DNA of 64,000 nt from Eubacteriaceae bacterium (GCA_030156895.1 JASGLP010000009.1:1-64000), one strand, 5' to 3'; shown: positions 54,265 to 64,000, numbered from the stretch's first letter. Translations and numbers: made by a program. Notes: generated by a model from the sequence alone, not told the origin.

Positions 54265-55548
54265 TTATTCTCCCTCCTTAATGCCATAGAATTTTAAATT
54301 TGAAAACATTTCAGTTCGCACTAATAAAATAATCAGGTGCTTGGTAATGACAACCGCCGTGAACATACTTAAGAGAATCCCGATAATCAAAGTAACCGAG
54401 AAACCTTGGACACTGCCGCTTCCCATAAAAAACAAAACAAATCCAGCGATTAGTGTTGTGATATTTGAATCAAGGATGGTTGTAAAGGCTCTTGAGAAGC
54501 CTGAGTCTATGGCGGTCAGGAGTGACTTGCCCAGCCTTGCCTCTTCTTTGATTCGCTCAAAGATAATAACGTTGGCATCCACCGCCATCCCGATCGAGAG
54601 AATCAAACCGGCAATACCCGGCAAGGTCAGGGTTACGTTTAAGGCAACCATGATTGTTAAAAACAGTAAAATATAAATCATCAGAGCCAGGTCGGCTACA
54701 AAACCCAAACCACGGTAAAAGAAGAGCATGAAGACAAGCACCAGACCAATCCCGATGGCTCCAGCCATAATACTCTTGTCCAGTGAATCCTGACCCAGTG
54801 TTGGTCCAATAGTCCTAATTTCGATTGGATTCAGATTAACCGGCAGTGCCCCACCGCGAATCAGCGCAGCCAGATTTCCAGCTTCGTCAAGGTCAGCCAT
54901 TCCTTCGATGACAGCCTGTCCGTCGGTGATAGCAGCATTAACGGTTGGTGCTGAAATGATCTCATCATCCAGTTTGATGGTAATGGTCTGCCCAATATAG
55001 GTTTGGGTTGCCTCCGCAAAGAGTTCTGCTCCAGCATCGCTAAATTCCAGCGTTACAACCGCTTCTTCGATACCGGCACTGTTATTTTGCATGACAGCCT
55101 TTGAATCCACCACATCTTCACCGGTTAAAATGACGGTTCCGTCCGGTGCTAAAAATTCCAGCTGTGCAGTGGCGCCAATCAGCGACAGGGCTTCTTCCTG
55201 ATCACTGACAGAAGGAATCGATACGCGGATACGGTCGTCACCCTGCTGGGTAATGGTTGGTTCTGAAACCCCGATGGAATCGATTCGTTGACTGATTGTT
55301 AAAATCGCTGATTGCATGTCATCAGAAGTCACTTCTCCACCATCTGTAGCTGTAGCCTCCAGGACGACATTGACCCCACCGGTCAAATCCAGACCATAAT
55401 TCATCTTTGAACCGATATTTCCAATATTATAAATACCGACATTAACACCATTAAATAAAACGTAAGCTCCTAGGCCGATTAAAATGATAATAGCAATTAA
55501 AAGTAATGAGCTTTTTGTTTTACTGGTGCCTTTTTTCGTTTTAGCCAT
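54265..55548 (-). CDS. secD: protein translocase subunit SecD
   Basis: 427 aa with N-terminal helix (about 14-34), a large extracytoplasmic domain (about 40-255, with GLDLTGGVNV), and five further helices carrying GMAVDANVIIFERIKEE and AFTTILDSN. Partner of SecF. It overlaps gltX by 8 bp and has GAGGAGG upstream of the start. Confidence 0.95.
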   Translation of the reverse strand: MAKTKKGTSKTKSSLLLIAIIILIGLGAYVLFNGVNVGIYNIGNIGSKMNYGLDLTGGVNVVLEATATDGGEVTSDDMQSAILTISQRIDSIGVSEPTITQQGDDRIRVSIPSVSDQEEALSLIGATAQLEFLAPDGTVILTGEDVVDSKAVMQNNSAGIEEAVVTLEFSDAGAELFAEATQTYIGQTITIKLDDEIISAPTVNAAITDGQAVIEGMADLDEAGNLAALIRGGALPVNLNPIEIRTIGPTLGQDSLDKSIMAGAIGIGLVLVFMLFFYRGLGFVADLALMIYILLFLTIMVALNVTLTLPGIAGLILSIGMAVDANVIIFERIKEEARLGKSLLTAIDSGFSRAFTTILDSNITTLIAGFVLFFMGSGSVQGFSVTLIIGILLSMFTAVVITKHLIILLVRTEMFSNLKFYGIKEGE

Positions 55549-57049
55549 TTTTTACCTCCTCATCGCTCTCATATTGCGCAACCAGTGTCTTCATGGCCGC
55601 CAGCCGTAAAAGCACTGCATCTTTTCCCAGTACATCCATGATCAAAGTCAGGTCAGGGCCATGCATTTCTCCGGTAATCATGATCCGGGCTGGCATATAG
55701 AGCATTTTTCCTTTTATCTTTTCTTCTTTTTGAATTTCTTTTAAAATTGCTTTAGCCCGCTCGACATCAAGCTTTTCTGAGCTGGCAATCTTTTCAGCCA
55801 GAACTTTATACAAGCGACCGGTTGATTCTTCAGCTAAAAGTTCCAGCGCTTCTGGGTCGGTGATTTCAAACTGGTCATTTAAAATATGAGCCAATTCCTC
55901 GGGAATCTGCGCAAAATACTCAATTCTTTCCTTTAGAAGTTGTGCAACTTTACCAAGCCATTCACTTTTTTCTGATATCTGATCAGGACTTATGGTTTCT
56001 GAATCCAGTAAAAAGGGCAGCATATTTTCAACAAATTTTTCTGTCGTCAGTTCTTTGATATAATGAGCATTCATCCAGTTTAGTTTAGCCCGGTCAAAAA
56101 CCGCGCCAGATTTATTGATTCGGGAAAAATCGAAGGCCTGGATCAGCTCATCAAGCGAAAATATTTCCTGCTCACTGTCCGGACTCCATCCCAAGAGTGC
56201 CAGAAAATTGATTAGGGCTTCCGGTAAATAGCCCTTCTTTAAGAAGTCTTCCACCGACACATCACCCTGGCGTTTACTGAGTTTCTTACGATCATCATTT
56301 AAAATATTGGGCAGGTGAACAAAGAGCGGTTTTTCCCAGCCAAAGCACTCGTATAGATAGATATGTTTTGGTGTGGATGGCAGCCATTCTTCACCGCGAA
56401 TGACATGACTGATCTGCATTAAATGATCATCCACGACCACAGCAAAATGATATGTGGGAAAGCCGTCTGCTTTGATTAAAACCTGATCATCCAGATCATC
56501 GGTGTTCATTTCAATATGGCCTCTTACGACATCATCAAAGGCAATCTGATGATTGGCAGGCAGCTTTAAGCGAATGGTATAAGACTCACTATTTTTAAGT
56601 TTCTGGTCAATTTCCGCCGCAGTCAGGTCGCGGCAGTGGCCATCATAGCGCGGGGTTTGGCCATTTTCCTTTTGCTGTGCTCGCAAGGTATCCAGTCGAT
56701 CCTTTGAACAGAAACAATAATAGGCATGACCCTGATCCAACAGCCTTTTGATATAGTCCTGATAAATAGCCAGGCGTTCAGATTGAATGTAGGGACCCAA
56801 ATCACCGATTTGATCTACTTGTCCATCTTTTAAAATCAGACCTTCATCCGTTTCAATTCCTGTTACCATCAAGGCATTTAACAAGTTTTCGGTTGCCCCC
56901 GCTTCCAGTCGCGTCCGATCTGTATCTTCAAGGCGCAGAAGAAACTTGCCATTCATTTTCTTTGCATATATATAGTTATACAACGCCGTTCTTAGACTGC
57001 CGACATGCACATTGCCAGTCGGACTTGGCGCAAAACGATCTCTAATCAT
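55541..57049 (-). CDS. gltX: glutamyl-tRNA synthetase
   Basis: 502 aa from the ATG at 57049, with GGAGG 5 bp upstream. Class I motifs are the HIGH-like PTGNVHVGSLRTAL (about 9-22) and KLSKRQGDVS (about 255). A C-terminal anticodon domain follows. It charges tRNA-Glu and possibly tRNA-Gln if the cell lacks GlnRS. Its placement before secDF is not the commonest; gltX is often near the cysS cluster. Confidence 0.94.
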   Translation of the reverse strand: MIRDRFAPSPTGNVHVGSLRTALYNYIYAKKMNGKFLLRLEDTDRTRLEAGATENLLNALMVTGIETDEGLILKDGQVDQIGDLGPYIQSERLAIYQDYIKRLLDQGHAYYCFCSKDRLDTLRAQQKENGQTPRYDGHCRDLTAAEIDQKLKNSESYTIRLKLPANHQIAFDDVVRGHIEMNTDDLDDQVLIKADGFPTYHFAVVVDDHLMQISHVIRGEEWLPSTPKHIYLYECFGWEKPLFVHLPNILNDDRKKLSKRQGDVSVEDFLKKGYLPEALINFLALLGWSPDSEQEIFSLDELIQAFDFSRINKSGAVFDRAKLNWMNAHYIKELTTEKFVENMLPFLLDSETISPDQISEKSEWLGKVAQLLKERIEYFAQIPEELAHILNDQFEITDPEALELLAEESTGRLYKVLAEKIASSEKLDVERAKAILKEIQKEEKIKGKMLYMPARIMITGEMHGPDLTLIMDVLGKDAVLLRLAAMKTLVAQYESDEEVKNG

Positions 57050-57083
57050 CGAATCCTCCATTTATTGATTTCTAACTTTTTTA

Positions 57084-58025
57084 TTATATCACTATCGCTC
57101 TATTTTTCATAATAAGTTTTGCATTTCTGACCATATTTTTTTTACCCCGCCAGCCGGCCGACGTTTTTTTGAATCGACTATTAAACTCTCGATTGGACAT
57201 ATTGAGAATGGTTTCAGGCCAGGGGTACTTGTCATCATGCTGAGTCAAAAATGCCGCTTCACCTGTTTTTCTTAAATGTTGATTAAAAGGACACCGTGTC
57301 TGGCACAGATCACAGCCATACAAATAGTCTTTAAAATACTTTTCTTCTGACGCATCGATTTCTTTTTTCTGGGTCAAATAGGACAGACATCTCCGGGGAT
57401 CATAAGAAAAGTTTTGACCTAGCGCGGCCGTGGGACAGGCGTCAATGCAAATGCGACATGCACCGCAAAGGCTCTCTTTGACTGTCTTTGTAGCAAATTC
57501 AATTTCCTGATCAAGGAGGATTTGTCCAATAAAGAAAAATGACCCCAGATCTTCATTGATCAGACAATTGTTTTTTCCAAAAAAACCCAGACCGGCCCGA
57601 TAAGCCGAACCACGATCCACTAGGCCACTGTTATCAACAAAGATTTTATACTCAATTCGATCAGCTTCAGAAAGCTTTTCATTTAGCGCCGTCATCAAGG
57701 CTTGACCTTTTTCCTGCAAAACTTGGTGATAGTCCTGACCCCAGGCCATTGAAGATAATTTTAGTCGGCTATTTATATCTTTTGGCTCTTCAAAGCCCTG
57801 ATAGTAATTAAGTAAAAAAACAATTCCCATCTTAGCTCCTGCAAAGTATTGATGGTAATCAATGCGTTTCTCAGGAACATCTCTTTCAAATCCGGTCACA
57901 TGACCTTTTTGATAGCGTTCGTTAAGTTTTTCATAACACTCCTGCAAGGGTTCAACCGAGAAAAAACCAATTTTGTCGATACCCAGCAAATTTGCGCAAT
58001 TTTTTACAATTTGTTCAGTTACCAT
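57084..58025 (-). CDS. queG: epoxyqueuosine reductase
   Basis: 313 aa cobamide- and Fe-S-dependent enzyme for the last step of queuosine formation in tRNA. Two [4Fe-4S] motifs are CGACRICIDACPTAAL and CDLCQTRCPFN; the N-terminal domain with LVDRGSAYRAGLGFFGKNNCL is the cobamide-binding type. Its ribosome binding site TTGGAG lies directly after a terminator-like hairpin. No other queuosine gene is in the window. Confidence 0.93.
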   Translation of the reverse strand: MVTEQIVKNCANLLGIDKIGFFSVEPLQECYEKLNERYQKGHVTGFERDVPEKRIDYHQYFAGAKMGIVFLLNYYQGFEEPKDINSRLKLSSMAWGQDYHQVLQEKGQALMTALNEKLSEADRIEYKIFVDNSGLVDRGSAYRAGLGFFGKNNCLINEDLGSFFFIGQILLDQEIEFATKTVKESLCGACRICIDACPTAALGQNFSYDPRRCLSYLTQKKEIDASEEKYFKDYLYGCDLCQTRCPFNQHLRKTGEAAFLTQHDDKYPWPETILNMSNREFNSRFKKTSAGWRGKKNMVRNAKLIMKNRAIVI

Positions 58026-58035
58026 TTTTCTCCAA

Positions 58036-58058
58036 ATAAAAAGGGCATCATGCCCTTT
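58036..58058 (-). terminator. terminator-like hairpin just before queG
   Basis: AAAGGGCAT / ATGCCCTTT stem followed by TTTTTATTT on the minus strand. It ends only about 10 nt before the queG start, next to the ribosome binding site, and forms one end of the foldback element. Confidence 0.7.
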
Positions 58059-58260
58059 GCAGACTGAAAACTAAGCTAATTTTACTACCTAAGCACCGAC
58101 AATTGGCTTTTCAGCTGTCTGCCTCGGAGCGAACAGTTGCTCAGAAATGCTTTTTATTAGCACTTCCAAATAGGGCAACTGTACGAATCCGCGCGCAGAC
58201 TGCGAAATCCAATTGTCGGTGCGGGGTTTGTCTACAAACTGAAAGGGCAGAATGCCCTTT
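58040..58260. repeat. foldback element (inverted repeat, MITE-like or structured RNA)
   Basis: About 221 bp between ysxC and queG. Both ends carry similar hairpins (AAAGGGCATCATGCCCTTT at 58040-58058 and AAAGGGCAGAATGCCCTTT at 58242-58260). Inside, two arms of about 48 bp are inverted copies, starting with the perfect 14-mer GCACCGACAATTGG and ending with CAGTTGC, with roughly 80% identity between. The loop holds a further small hairpin (AGTGCT/AGCATT). It encodes no protein. It might be a MITE-like insertion, a structured RNA, or a queG leader. Confidence 0.75.
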
Positions 58261-58840
58261 AAAGCTTTTCTTCGATACATTTCCAGGCTTCTTCTTTGCC
58301 CAGCAGCGTTTCAGCCGAAAATAAAATAACTTCTTGCTCTTGCTTGGCTGATAAAGTATTGCGTATTTTTTTCAATGCTTTTTTTGCATCGTTTTTAGAA
58401 ATTTTATCTGACTTAGTGGCAATTACAACGGGATTCAAACCATAATAACACAGCCAATCATACATTAAGCGATCATCTTCAGATGGTTCATGCCGAGAAT
58501 CAATGAGCAAGAATATCTGGACAATATTTTTTCGCTCTCTCAGGTACTCCTCGATCATCATGCCCCATTTTTCCCGCTCTTTTTTGGATACTTTCGCGTA
58601 GCCATAACCGGGCATATCGACAAAATAGAATTGTTCATTGATGCGATAAAAGTTCATGGTTTGGGTTTTTCCTGGTTGTGAACTGGTACGCGCCAGTGCT
58701 TTTCTTCTGATTAATGTATTAATAAATGAGGATTTACCAACATTAGAACGCCCCAGCAGGACGATTTCCGGTAAATCGTCCTGGGGATACTGGGCTTGTG
58801 ATACAGCGCTGATTATAATTTCAGCCTTCGAAACATTCAT
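58259..58840 (-). CDS. ysxC: ribosome biogenesis GTP-binding protein YsxC/EngB
   Basis: 193 aa small GTPase. G1 LGRSNVGKSSF, G3 DMPGYG and G4 TKSDK motifs are intact. It is needed for assembly of the 50S subunit. It lies 12 bp after lon, as in Bacillus. The stop codon touches the foldback element. Confidence 0.95.
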   Translation of the reverse strand: MNVSKAEIIISAVSQAQYPQDDLPEIVLLGRSNVGKSSFINTLIRRKALARTSSQPGKTQTMNFYRINEQFYFVDMPGYGYAKVSKKEREKWGMMIEEYLRERKNIVQIFLLIDSRHEPSEDDRLMYDWLCYYGLNPVVIATKSDKISKNDAKKALKKIRNTLSAKQEQEVILFSAETLLGKEEAWKCIEEKL

Positions 58841-58852
58841 TTAATTCTCCAC

Positions 58853-61234
58853 TTATTTAAAAACAATGCTGATGACTTCATCCATTTTAGAAACCATATT
58901 AATGTTTAAAGCCTCCAATACAATTTCTGGCACATCTTCCAGATCTTTTTCATTTTCTTTTGGCAGAATGATTTCTTTAATGCCTGAACGATGAGCAGCT
59001 GTTAATTTTTCGCGCAAGCCACCAATGGGCAGAACCCTACCTCGTAAGGTAATTTCGCCGGTCATTGCCAAATTCTGCGGCACACCCTGATTGGTCAGTG
59101 CCGAGATTAAAGCTGTTGCAATGGTAATGCCAGCAGATGGACCGTCTTTAGGCACGGCACCTTCCGGTACATGGATATGGATATCTTTTTTGGTATAAAA
59201 GTCTTTATCGATATTTAGTGCCTCAACCTGTGATCGGATATATGAGATTCCGGCCTTGACGGATTCCTTCATGACGTCTCCCAGCTGACCGGTAATTTCA
59301 ATTTTACCGCTGCCATCAACCACGATAACTTCAATTTGCAGCGTATCGCCACCAACTGGTGTCCAGGCCAAACCATTGACCAGGCCAACTTCTTTGGTGT
59401 CTTCAGCCATATCAAAAGAAAAACGATGCTTGCCTAAAAATTTTGTCAGGTTTTTTTGGGTGATACTGATGGACTTTTTATCATTTTCCACAATTTCTTT
59501 AGCGGCAACGCGACAGATCTGAGCTATTTTTCGATCCAGTTCACGCACGCCGGATTCCCGGGTATAATACTCGATGATATTTTTTAAGACACCCTCACTG
59601 ATGCGACAGGTTGATTTTTTCAAACCATGGATTTCAAATTGTTTTGGTATCAGATAGCGCTTGGCAATTTCCAATTTTTCGCTTTCGACATAGCCATTGA
59701 CATCAATAATTTCCATTCGATCCAAAAGCGGTCGCGGAATAGTATTGAGAGAATTGGCAGTGGTCAGAAAGAGCACCTGGGATAAATCAAAGGGCAATTC
59801 AAGATAATGATCGGTAAATGAATTGTTCTGTTCCGGATCAAGCACTTCCAAAAGGGCTGAAGCTGGATCACCATTGAAATCCTGACCTAGCTTATCAACC
59901 TCATCCAGCAAGAATAAAGGATTACGACTACCAACTTTTTTGAGGCTGTAGATAATACGACCTGGTATAGCCCCAATATAGGTTCGCCGATGACCTCTGA
60001 TTTCAGCTTCATCGCGAACCCCACCTAAAGACATGCGAATGTATTTACGGTTGAGGGCTCGGGCAATTGACTTGGCAATCGACGTTTTTCCAACTCCCGG
60101 CGGTCCAACTAAACAAATAATTGGTGATTTAAGCCCGCTGGAAAGCTGCAAGACTGATATATACTCAAGGATTCGCTCCTTGACATTTTTTAGCGAATAG
60201 TGGTCTTCGTCCAGGATTTTACGGGCGACAGACACATCCAAGGTCTCTTCTGTCATGGTGTTCCATGGCAGATCAAGAATCCATTCAACATATGTCTGGA
60301 TCAAGCCAGCTTCTGATGAGCCCTGCGGTACTTTATTAAGACGATTTATTTCGCCCAGCACCTTGTCTCTGACTTCATCTTCAACATCCAACTCTTCCAG
60401 ACGTTTTTTATATTTATCAACATCCGTTTGAACATCACCTTCACCCAATTCATTCTGGATGATTTTGATCTGTTCCCGCAGATAGTATTCGCGCTGGTGT
60501 TTATACATCTCATTGCGAACTTTTTCATCGATGTTGTTTTCAATTTTAATCAGTTCTACTTCTTCGACTAAAATCTCATAAGCCAAGCGCAAACGCTTAT
60601 TAATATCCGTTTCCTGAATCAGCCGCTGGCTTTCCTGGGCTTCAAGAAATAGATTAGCACCAACCGTATCAATCAGCTGATCGGGGTTTTCGATTGATTC
60701 AACCGAAATCACCAGATCGGTTGCCACCTTTCTGGTAATATTCATATAGTTGGCAAAGGTTTCCCGAATCATTCGAATAAGGGTTCTATTTTCTTTGGTG
60801 TCGCGGTAAATTGATTTGACAATTTCTGTCTTGACCATAAAAAATGGATCAATGCTTTCAAAATCAACGATCTCCCGGCGTTCTCTGACTTCAACCAGGA
60901 CTCTGACTAAACCATCCGGCATCTTTAAAAGTTGCTTGATCTTTACCTTGCAACCGATGCGATAGAAATCATCGGTGGTGATCTCTTCTTTTTTCATTTC
61001 CTTCTGCGTGACAAGTAAAGCCATCTGATTTCTTTCCATAGCCACTTCCAGCGCTTTTACCGATTTAGGTCGACCAACATCAAAATGAATGACCATGCCT
61101 GGAAATACACTCATACCGCGCAGCGGTATCAGTGGCAGAACTTCTTTTTCCATCAATATCAGTTCTGAATCTGCTAGCTTTGCCTGTCCTGAAATATCTT
61201 CTGAAATAGTATTATTATCAAAACTTTTTTTCAT
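58853..61234 (-). CDS. lon: ATP-dependent protease Lon
   Basis: 793 aa from the ATG at 61234. N-terminal substrate domain (about 35-225), AAA+ domain with Walker [10 protein letters not shown] and sensor RSGVRELDR, and the protease domain with the catalytic Ser in PKDGPSAG and a Lys about 43 residues later. LonA-type. The start is chosen because GGGG lies 7 bp before it; nine further upstream codons have a poorer context. It degrades damaged and regulatory proteins. Confidence 0.95.
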   Translation of the reverse strand: MKKSFDNNTISEDISGQAKLADSELILMEKEVLPLIPLRGMSVFPGMVIHFDVGRPKSVKALEVAMERNQMALLVTQKEMKKEEITTDDFYRIGCKVKIKQLLKMPDGLVRVLVEVRERREIVDFESIDPFFMVKTEIVKSIYRDTKENRTLIRMIRETFANYMNITRKVATDLVISVESIENPDQLIDTVGANLFLEAQESQRLIQETDINKRLRLAYEILVEEVELIKIENNIDEKVRNEMYKHQREYYLREQIKIIQNELGEGDVQTDVDKYKKRLEELDVEDEVRDKVLGEINRLNKVPQGSSEAGLIQTYVEWILDLPWNTMTEETLDVSVARKILDEDHYSLKNVKERILEYISVLQLSSGLKSPIICLVGPPGVGKTSIAKSIARALNRKYIRMSLGGVRDEAEIRGHRRTYIGAIPGRIIYSLKKVGSRNPLFLLDEVDKLGQDFNGDPASALLEVLDPEQNNSFTDHYLELPFDLSQVLFLTTANSLNTIPRPLLDRMEIIDVNGYVESEKLEIAKRYLIPKQFEIHGLKKSTCRISEGVLKNIIEYYTRESGVRELDRKIAQICRVAAKEIVENDKKSISITQKNLTKFLGKHRFSFDMAEDTKEVGLVNGLAWTPVGGDTLQIEVIVVDGSGKIEITGQLGDVMKESVKAGISYIRSQVEALNIDKDFYTKKDIHIHVPEGAVPKDGPSAGITIATALISALTNQGVPQNLAMTGEITLRGRVLPIGGLREKLTAAHRSGIKEIILPKENEKDLEDVPEIVLEALNINMVSKMDEVISIVFK

Positions 61235-61333
61235 TGTCATTCCCCTTTCACATTTATCCATTTGACAGGAAAAGGCTGTACGAAGCCTATTGAAAAGTTT
61301 TCCTTAGACCTGCGAACAGCCAAAATTTATTAT

Positions 61334-62605
61334 TTAAGAAACTTCATCGCTTTTTTCAAGTTCCAGATTATTACTAAGAATGAGAATTGGTTCAACCTTA
61401 TTCTCGACAACGTCTTTGGTAATAATAACGCGCTCAATGTTCTCGTTGGAAGGCACTTCAAACATAATATCCAGCATGATGGTCTCGATAATCCCTCGCA
61501 GACCACGGGCGCCGGTTTTATTATCCAGTGCTTTTTTGGCGATCGAAATCAGAGCATCCTGTTGAAACTCAAGGTCGACCCCTTCAATTTTAAACATTTT
61601 GATATATTGCTTGACTAAAGCATTTTTAGGTTCCGTTAAAATTTCGATTAAGGCTTCCTCATCTAAATGCTCCAGTGATGCAATAACCGGGATCCGGCCG
61701 ATAAACTCGGGGATCAAACCATATTTCAAAAGATCCTGAGGCTGAACATCCTTATAGTCATCATCCTCAAGCTTTTGAGCACTGTTTCTGATGTCGGCGC
61801 CAAAACCTATCGAACTTTTGTCAATGCGGTTTTCGATGACTTTATCCATGCCGTCAAAGGCACCACCACAAATAAATAAAATATTATTGGTATTAATCTG
61901 GATAAAATCTTGATGGGGATGCTTTCTTCCCCCCTGTGGTGGAACATTAGCAACGGTTCCCTCCAGAATTTTTAAAAGCGCCTGCTGAACACCTTCGCCG
62001 CTGACATCACGAGTAATGGAAGGATTATCACCTTTTCGGGCGATTTTATCAATTTCGTCGATATAAATAATCCCGGTTTCGGCTCGTTCCACATCGAAGT
62101 TGGCAGCCTGAAGGAGTTTAAGAAGAATATTCTCAACGTCTTCGCCGACATAACCGGCTTCTGTTAATGACGTTGCATCCGCAATGGCAAAGGGAACATT
62201 TAAGACTCTGGCCAGTGTTTGCGCCAAAAGTGTTTTACCTGAACCAGTGGGACCAATTAAGAGGATATTGCTCTTTTGCAATTCAACGTCCGGATCATTT
62301 TCAACAATTGAGGAAATTCTTTTGTAGTGATTATAAACGGCTACTGATAAAGCACGTTTGGCTTTGTTTTGTGAAATGACATATTCGCTTAATTTTTCTT
62401 TTATCTCTTTGGGCTTGGGTACGGAGTCCATGGAAATATCAGCAGCGATATTTTCGACGTCAATAATCTCCTGACATAATTCGATGCATTCATTGCAAAT
62501 ATATACACCTGGTCCCGCTACCATCCGTTTTACCTGAGACTGGCTTTTTCCGCAGAATGAACATCTTGCTGAATCAAATCCATCATCTTTTTTCGTCATC
62601 TTCAA
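61334..62605 (-). CDS. clpX: ATP-dependent Clp protease ATPase subunit ClpX
   Basis: 423 aa. The N-terminal zinc-binding domain has C19, C22 and a second Cys pair (CNECIELC), followed by the AAA+ domain with [15 protein letters not shown] and the IGF-like loop that docks on ClpP. Lies 5 bp after clpP, with AGGAGG upstream. A weak possible terminator hairpin is found in the 72-bp gap to lon. Confidence 0.96.
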   Translation of the reverse strand: MKMTKKDDGFDSARCSFCGKSQSQVKRMVAGPGVYICNECIELCQEIIDVENIAADISMDSVPKPKEIKEKLSEYVISQNKAKRALSVAVYNHYKRISSIVENDPDVELQKSNILLIGPTGSGKTLLAQTLARVLNVPFAIADATSLTEAGYVGEDVENILLKLLQAANFDVERAETGIIYIDEIDKIARKGDNPSITRDVSGEGVQQALLKILEGTVANVPPQGGRKHPHQDFIQINTNNILFICGGAFDGMDKVIENRIDKSSIGFGADIRNSAQKLEDDDYKDVQPQDLLKYGLIPEFIGRIPVIASLEHLDEEALIEILTEPKNALVKQYIKMFKIEGVDLEFQQDALISIAKKALDNKTGARGLRGIIETIMLDIMFEVPSNENIERVIITKDVVENKVEPILILSNNLELEKSDEVS

Positions 62606-62610
62606 GCCTC

Positions 62611-63228
62611 CTATCTTTTAACAATAATCTCGTCAATTAAGCCATAGGCTTTCGCCTGCTCAGCTGTCATGAAATTATCACGGTCTGTATCTTTCGCAAT
62701 AGTTTCCAGTGGCTGGCCTGTTCTTTCACTTAAAATACTGTTAAGTTTTTCTCTTGTTTGAATTAATCGACGGGCATGTATTTCCACGTCGGTACTTTGA
62801 CCCTGGGCACCGCCAAGGGGCTGGTGAATCATTATTTCACTGTTGGGCAAAGAAAAGCGCTTACCCTTTTGGCCAGCAGCTAGAAGGAAGGCTCCCATCG
62901 AGGCTGCCATGCCCACACAGATTGTTGATACATCACATTTGATATAATTCATGGTGTCAAAAATTGCCATTCCTGAGGTAATCGAGCCGCCCGGACTATT
63001 AATATAAACCTGAATGTCTTTTTCAGCGTTTTCTGATTCCAGAAAAATCAGCTGGCCAACAATCAGTGACGACATGGCATCATTGACTTCTCCATTTAAA
63101 AATATGATCCGTTCTTTTAAAAGACGAGAAAACAGATCAAAGGATCGTTCTCCCCGCCCAGTCTGTTCAATCACCATTGGGACGAGATTTCCCCTTATCT
63201 CCCTGTGATCTGTTATACTCCTTAACAT
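62611..63228 (-). CDS. clpP: ATP-dependent Clp protease proteolytic subunit
   Basis: 205 aa. The catalytic Ser is in GMAASMGAF, the His in MIHQPLGG and the Asp in the following helix. The sequence matching the usual N-terminus ([17 protein letters not shown]) begins at residue 15, so there is a 14-17 residue extension with no matching relative that I know. The ribosome binding site of the first ATG is weak. Either the extension is real or translation begins near Met18 (63177). Confidence 0.93.
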   Translation of the reverse strand: MLRSITDHREIRGNLVPMVIEQTGRGERSFDLFSRLLKERIIFLNGEVNDAMSSLIVGQLIFLESENAEKDIQVYINSPGGSITSGMAIFDTMNYIKCDVSTICVGMAASMGAFLLAAGQKGKRFSLPNSEIMIHQPLGGAQGQSTDVEIHARRLIQTREKLNSILSERTGQPLETIAKDTDRDNFMTAEQAKAYGLIDEIIVKR

Positions 63229-63255
63229 AAGCAGTTATCTCAACTTTCTAATTAA

Positions 63256-64000
63256 TTATGCTTTTACCACTGCTGCATCCACTAACAGGTCAACAGTTTT
63301 TCTTCTTTTAACATTGGCTTCAATGTATTCTTTCATACGATCCTGAATCGAATTTTTATATTCTTCAAAATCTTTTCCGTAAGCTTCGGCAAAAACTTTG
63401 ATTTCTTCGTCAATTTCTTCTTCAGAGACTGCTATGTTTTCTACTTCACCAATTGTTGCCAATACCAGTTCAATCCGGATATTCTTTTCAGCATCACCTT
63501 TTAAGTTGTTGCGGAAATCTTCGCGATTTGTATTGGTATATTTGAAATAGTCATCGAGGGTTAGACCCTGCTGACTCATCTGGTTTTCAAAATTTTGCAT
63601 GGTCTGATCGACTTCTTCTTCGATCATCAGATAAGGCACGTCAAATTCAGCAGCGTTTAAGGCAAATTCAACAGCATCAGACTGTGCTTTTCCTTTCAGC
63701 TCTTCTTTTTCAGAATCGAATAATTTTTTTGACAGGTCTGCCTTGTATTCTTCAAGTGTGTCAAATTCGCTGATGTCTTTTGCAAATTCGTCATCCAGTT
63801 CTGGCAACTCTTTTTCTTTAATACCCTTAATTGCCACTTTGAAAACAACATCTTGGCCTTTTAAATTTTCAGCATGATAATCTTCCGGGAAAGTAACATT
63901 TACATCCAGGCTCTCTCCAATTTTTGCGCCAATTAATTGTTCTTCAAAACCGGGGATAAAAGTCTGGCTGCCGATTTTTAAATCATAGTCAGAATCTTTT
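63256..64000 (-). CDS. tig: trigger factor, 5' end beyond the window
   Basis: Partial, 248 codons to the stop. The reading frame stays open to the edge of the window. The piece covers the end of the peptidyl-prolyl isomerase domain (PGFEEQLIGAKIGE and FKVAIKGI) and the C-terminal chaperone arms. Trigger factor binds new chains at the ribosome exit. It precedes clpP, the standard tig-clpP-clpX-lon arrangement. Confidence 0.93.
   Translation of the reverse strand, partial: KDSDYDLKIGSQTFIPGFEEQLIGAKIGESLDVNVTFPEDYHAENLKGQDVVFKVAIKGIKEKELPELDDEFAKDISEFDTLEEYKADLSKKLFDSEKEELKGKAQSDAVEFALNAAEFDVPYLMIEEEVDQTMQNFENQMSQQGLTLDDYFKYTNTNREDFRNNLKGDAEKNIRIELVLATIGEVENIAVSEEEIDEEIKVFAEAYGKDFEEYKNSIQDRMKEYIEANVKRRKTVDLLVDAAVVKA

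Noticed and set aside
58040-58258. 6S RNA or preQ1 riboswitch in the ysxC-queG gap.
   Set aside because: No central bubble pattern typical of 6S RNA and no preQ1 aptamer sequence. The near-symmetric arms fit an inverted duplication better.
1-64000. CRISPR array, insertion sequence or prophage.
   Set aside because: No regularly spaced repeats, transposase or phage structural genes were seen on either strand.

Overview
The window is an AT-rich stretch of a Gram-positive, anaerobic bacterial chromosome, most likely a Clostridia member of the Eubacteriaceae/Acetobacterium type. This is inferred from gene order and gene content, because no 16S rRNA or taxon marker is present. Pointers are the Asp23-fakA-recG-rsmD-coaD, yicC-gmk-rpoZ-priA-def-fmt-rsmB-rlmN-prpC-pknB-rsgA and secDF-recJ-apt-relA-dtd-hemZ-aspS blocks, a sortase-type surface protein, and a three-subunit flavin/Fe-S complex resembling the Sporomusa-type transhydrogenase (Stn) of acetogens. 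No insertion sequence, phage or CRISPR array was found.

Layout. 1-7.5 kb is accessory: an orphan terminator with a possible small RNA, a VOC-fold protein, a DUF4349 membrane protein, a wall-anchored beta-solenoid protein behind a structured leader, a NYN-domain protein, a CheY-CheX fusion regulator with a broken cheX, and a DHH phosphoesterase. 7.5-13.4 kb is a NuoE/NuoF/GltD-NuoG-like operon. 13.6-15.8 kb is ilvB-ilvH with a consensus promoter. 16-23.6 kb runs from Asp23 through fakA, recG, rsmD and coaD to a terminator, followed by cvfB and a DUF362 ferredoxin protein. rpmB is divergent. 23.9-37 kb is one long minus-strand housekeeping block (yicC to thiN) covering translation initiation and maturation, rRNA modification and Ser/Thr phospho-signalling. 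rqcH is divergent from yicC and tail-to-tail with rluD. 39-43.4 kb holds rluD, ylmH, yggT, sepF, yggS and a HlyD-like gene, headed by tRNA-Pro(GGG). 43.6-53.3 kb holds rseC-like, aspS, hemZ, an MBL hydrolase, dtd, relA, apt and recJ. 53.4-58 kb holds secF, secD, gltX and queG. 58-64 kb holds a foldback element, ysxC, lon, clpX, clpP and a truncated tig.

How the genes fit together. The long block supplies the making and clean-up of the translation apparatus: Fmt/Def for initiation and N-terminal maturation, RsmB/RlmN/RsmD/RluD for rRNA, RsgA for 30S maturation, and RqcH with the S4 protein YlmH for stalled 50S subunits. PknB/PrpC, RelA and SepF connect growth control and division. Tig-ClpP-ClpX-Lon form a protein-quality block. 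The Stn-like complex would balance NADH, NADPH and ferredoxin pools.

Most unusual points: a full-length PriA in which the helicase ATPase motifs have decayed while all eight zinc cysteines remain; a roughly 220-bp foldback element between ysxC and queG; a cheX gene cut by one in-frame TAA; a HlyD-like gene out of frame at a ten-base homopolymer; and an rsgA gene whose only well-placed start codon is ATT. Products are assigned by recognising conserved motifs and neighbours; no database search was run.
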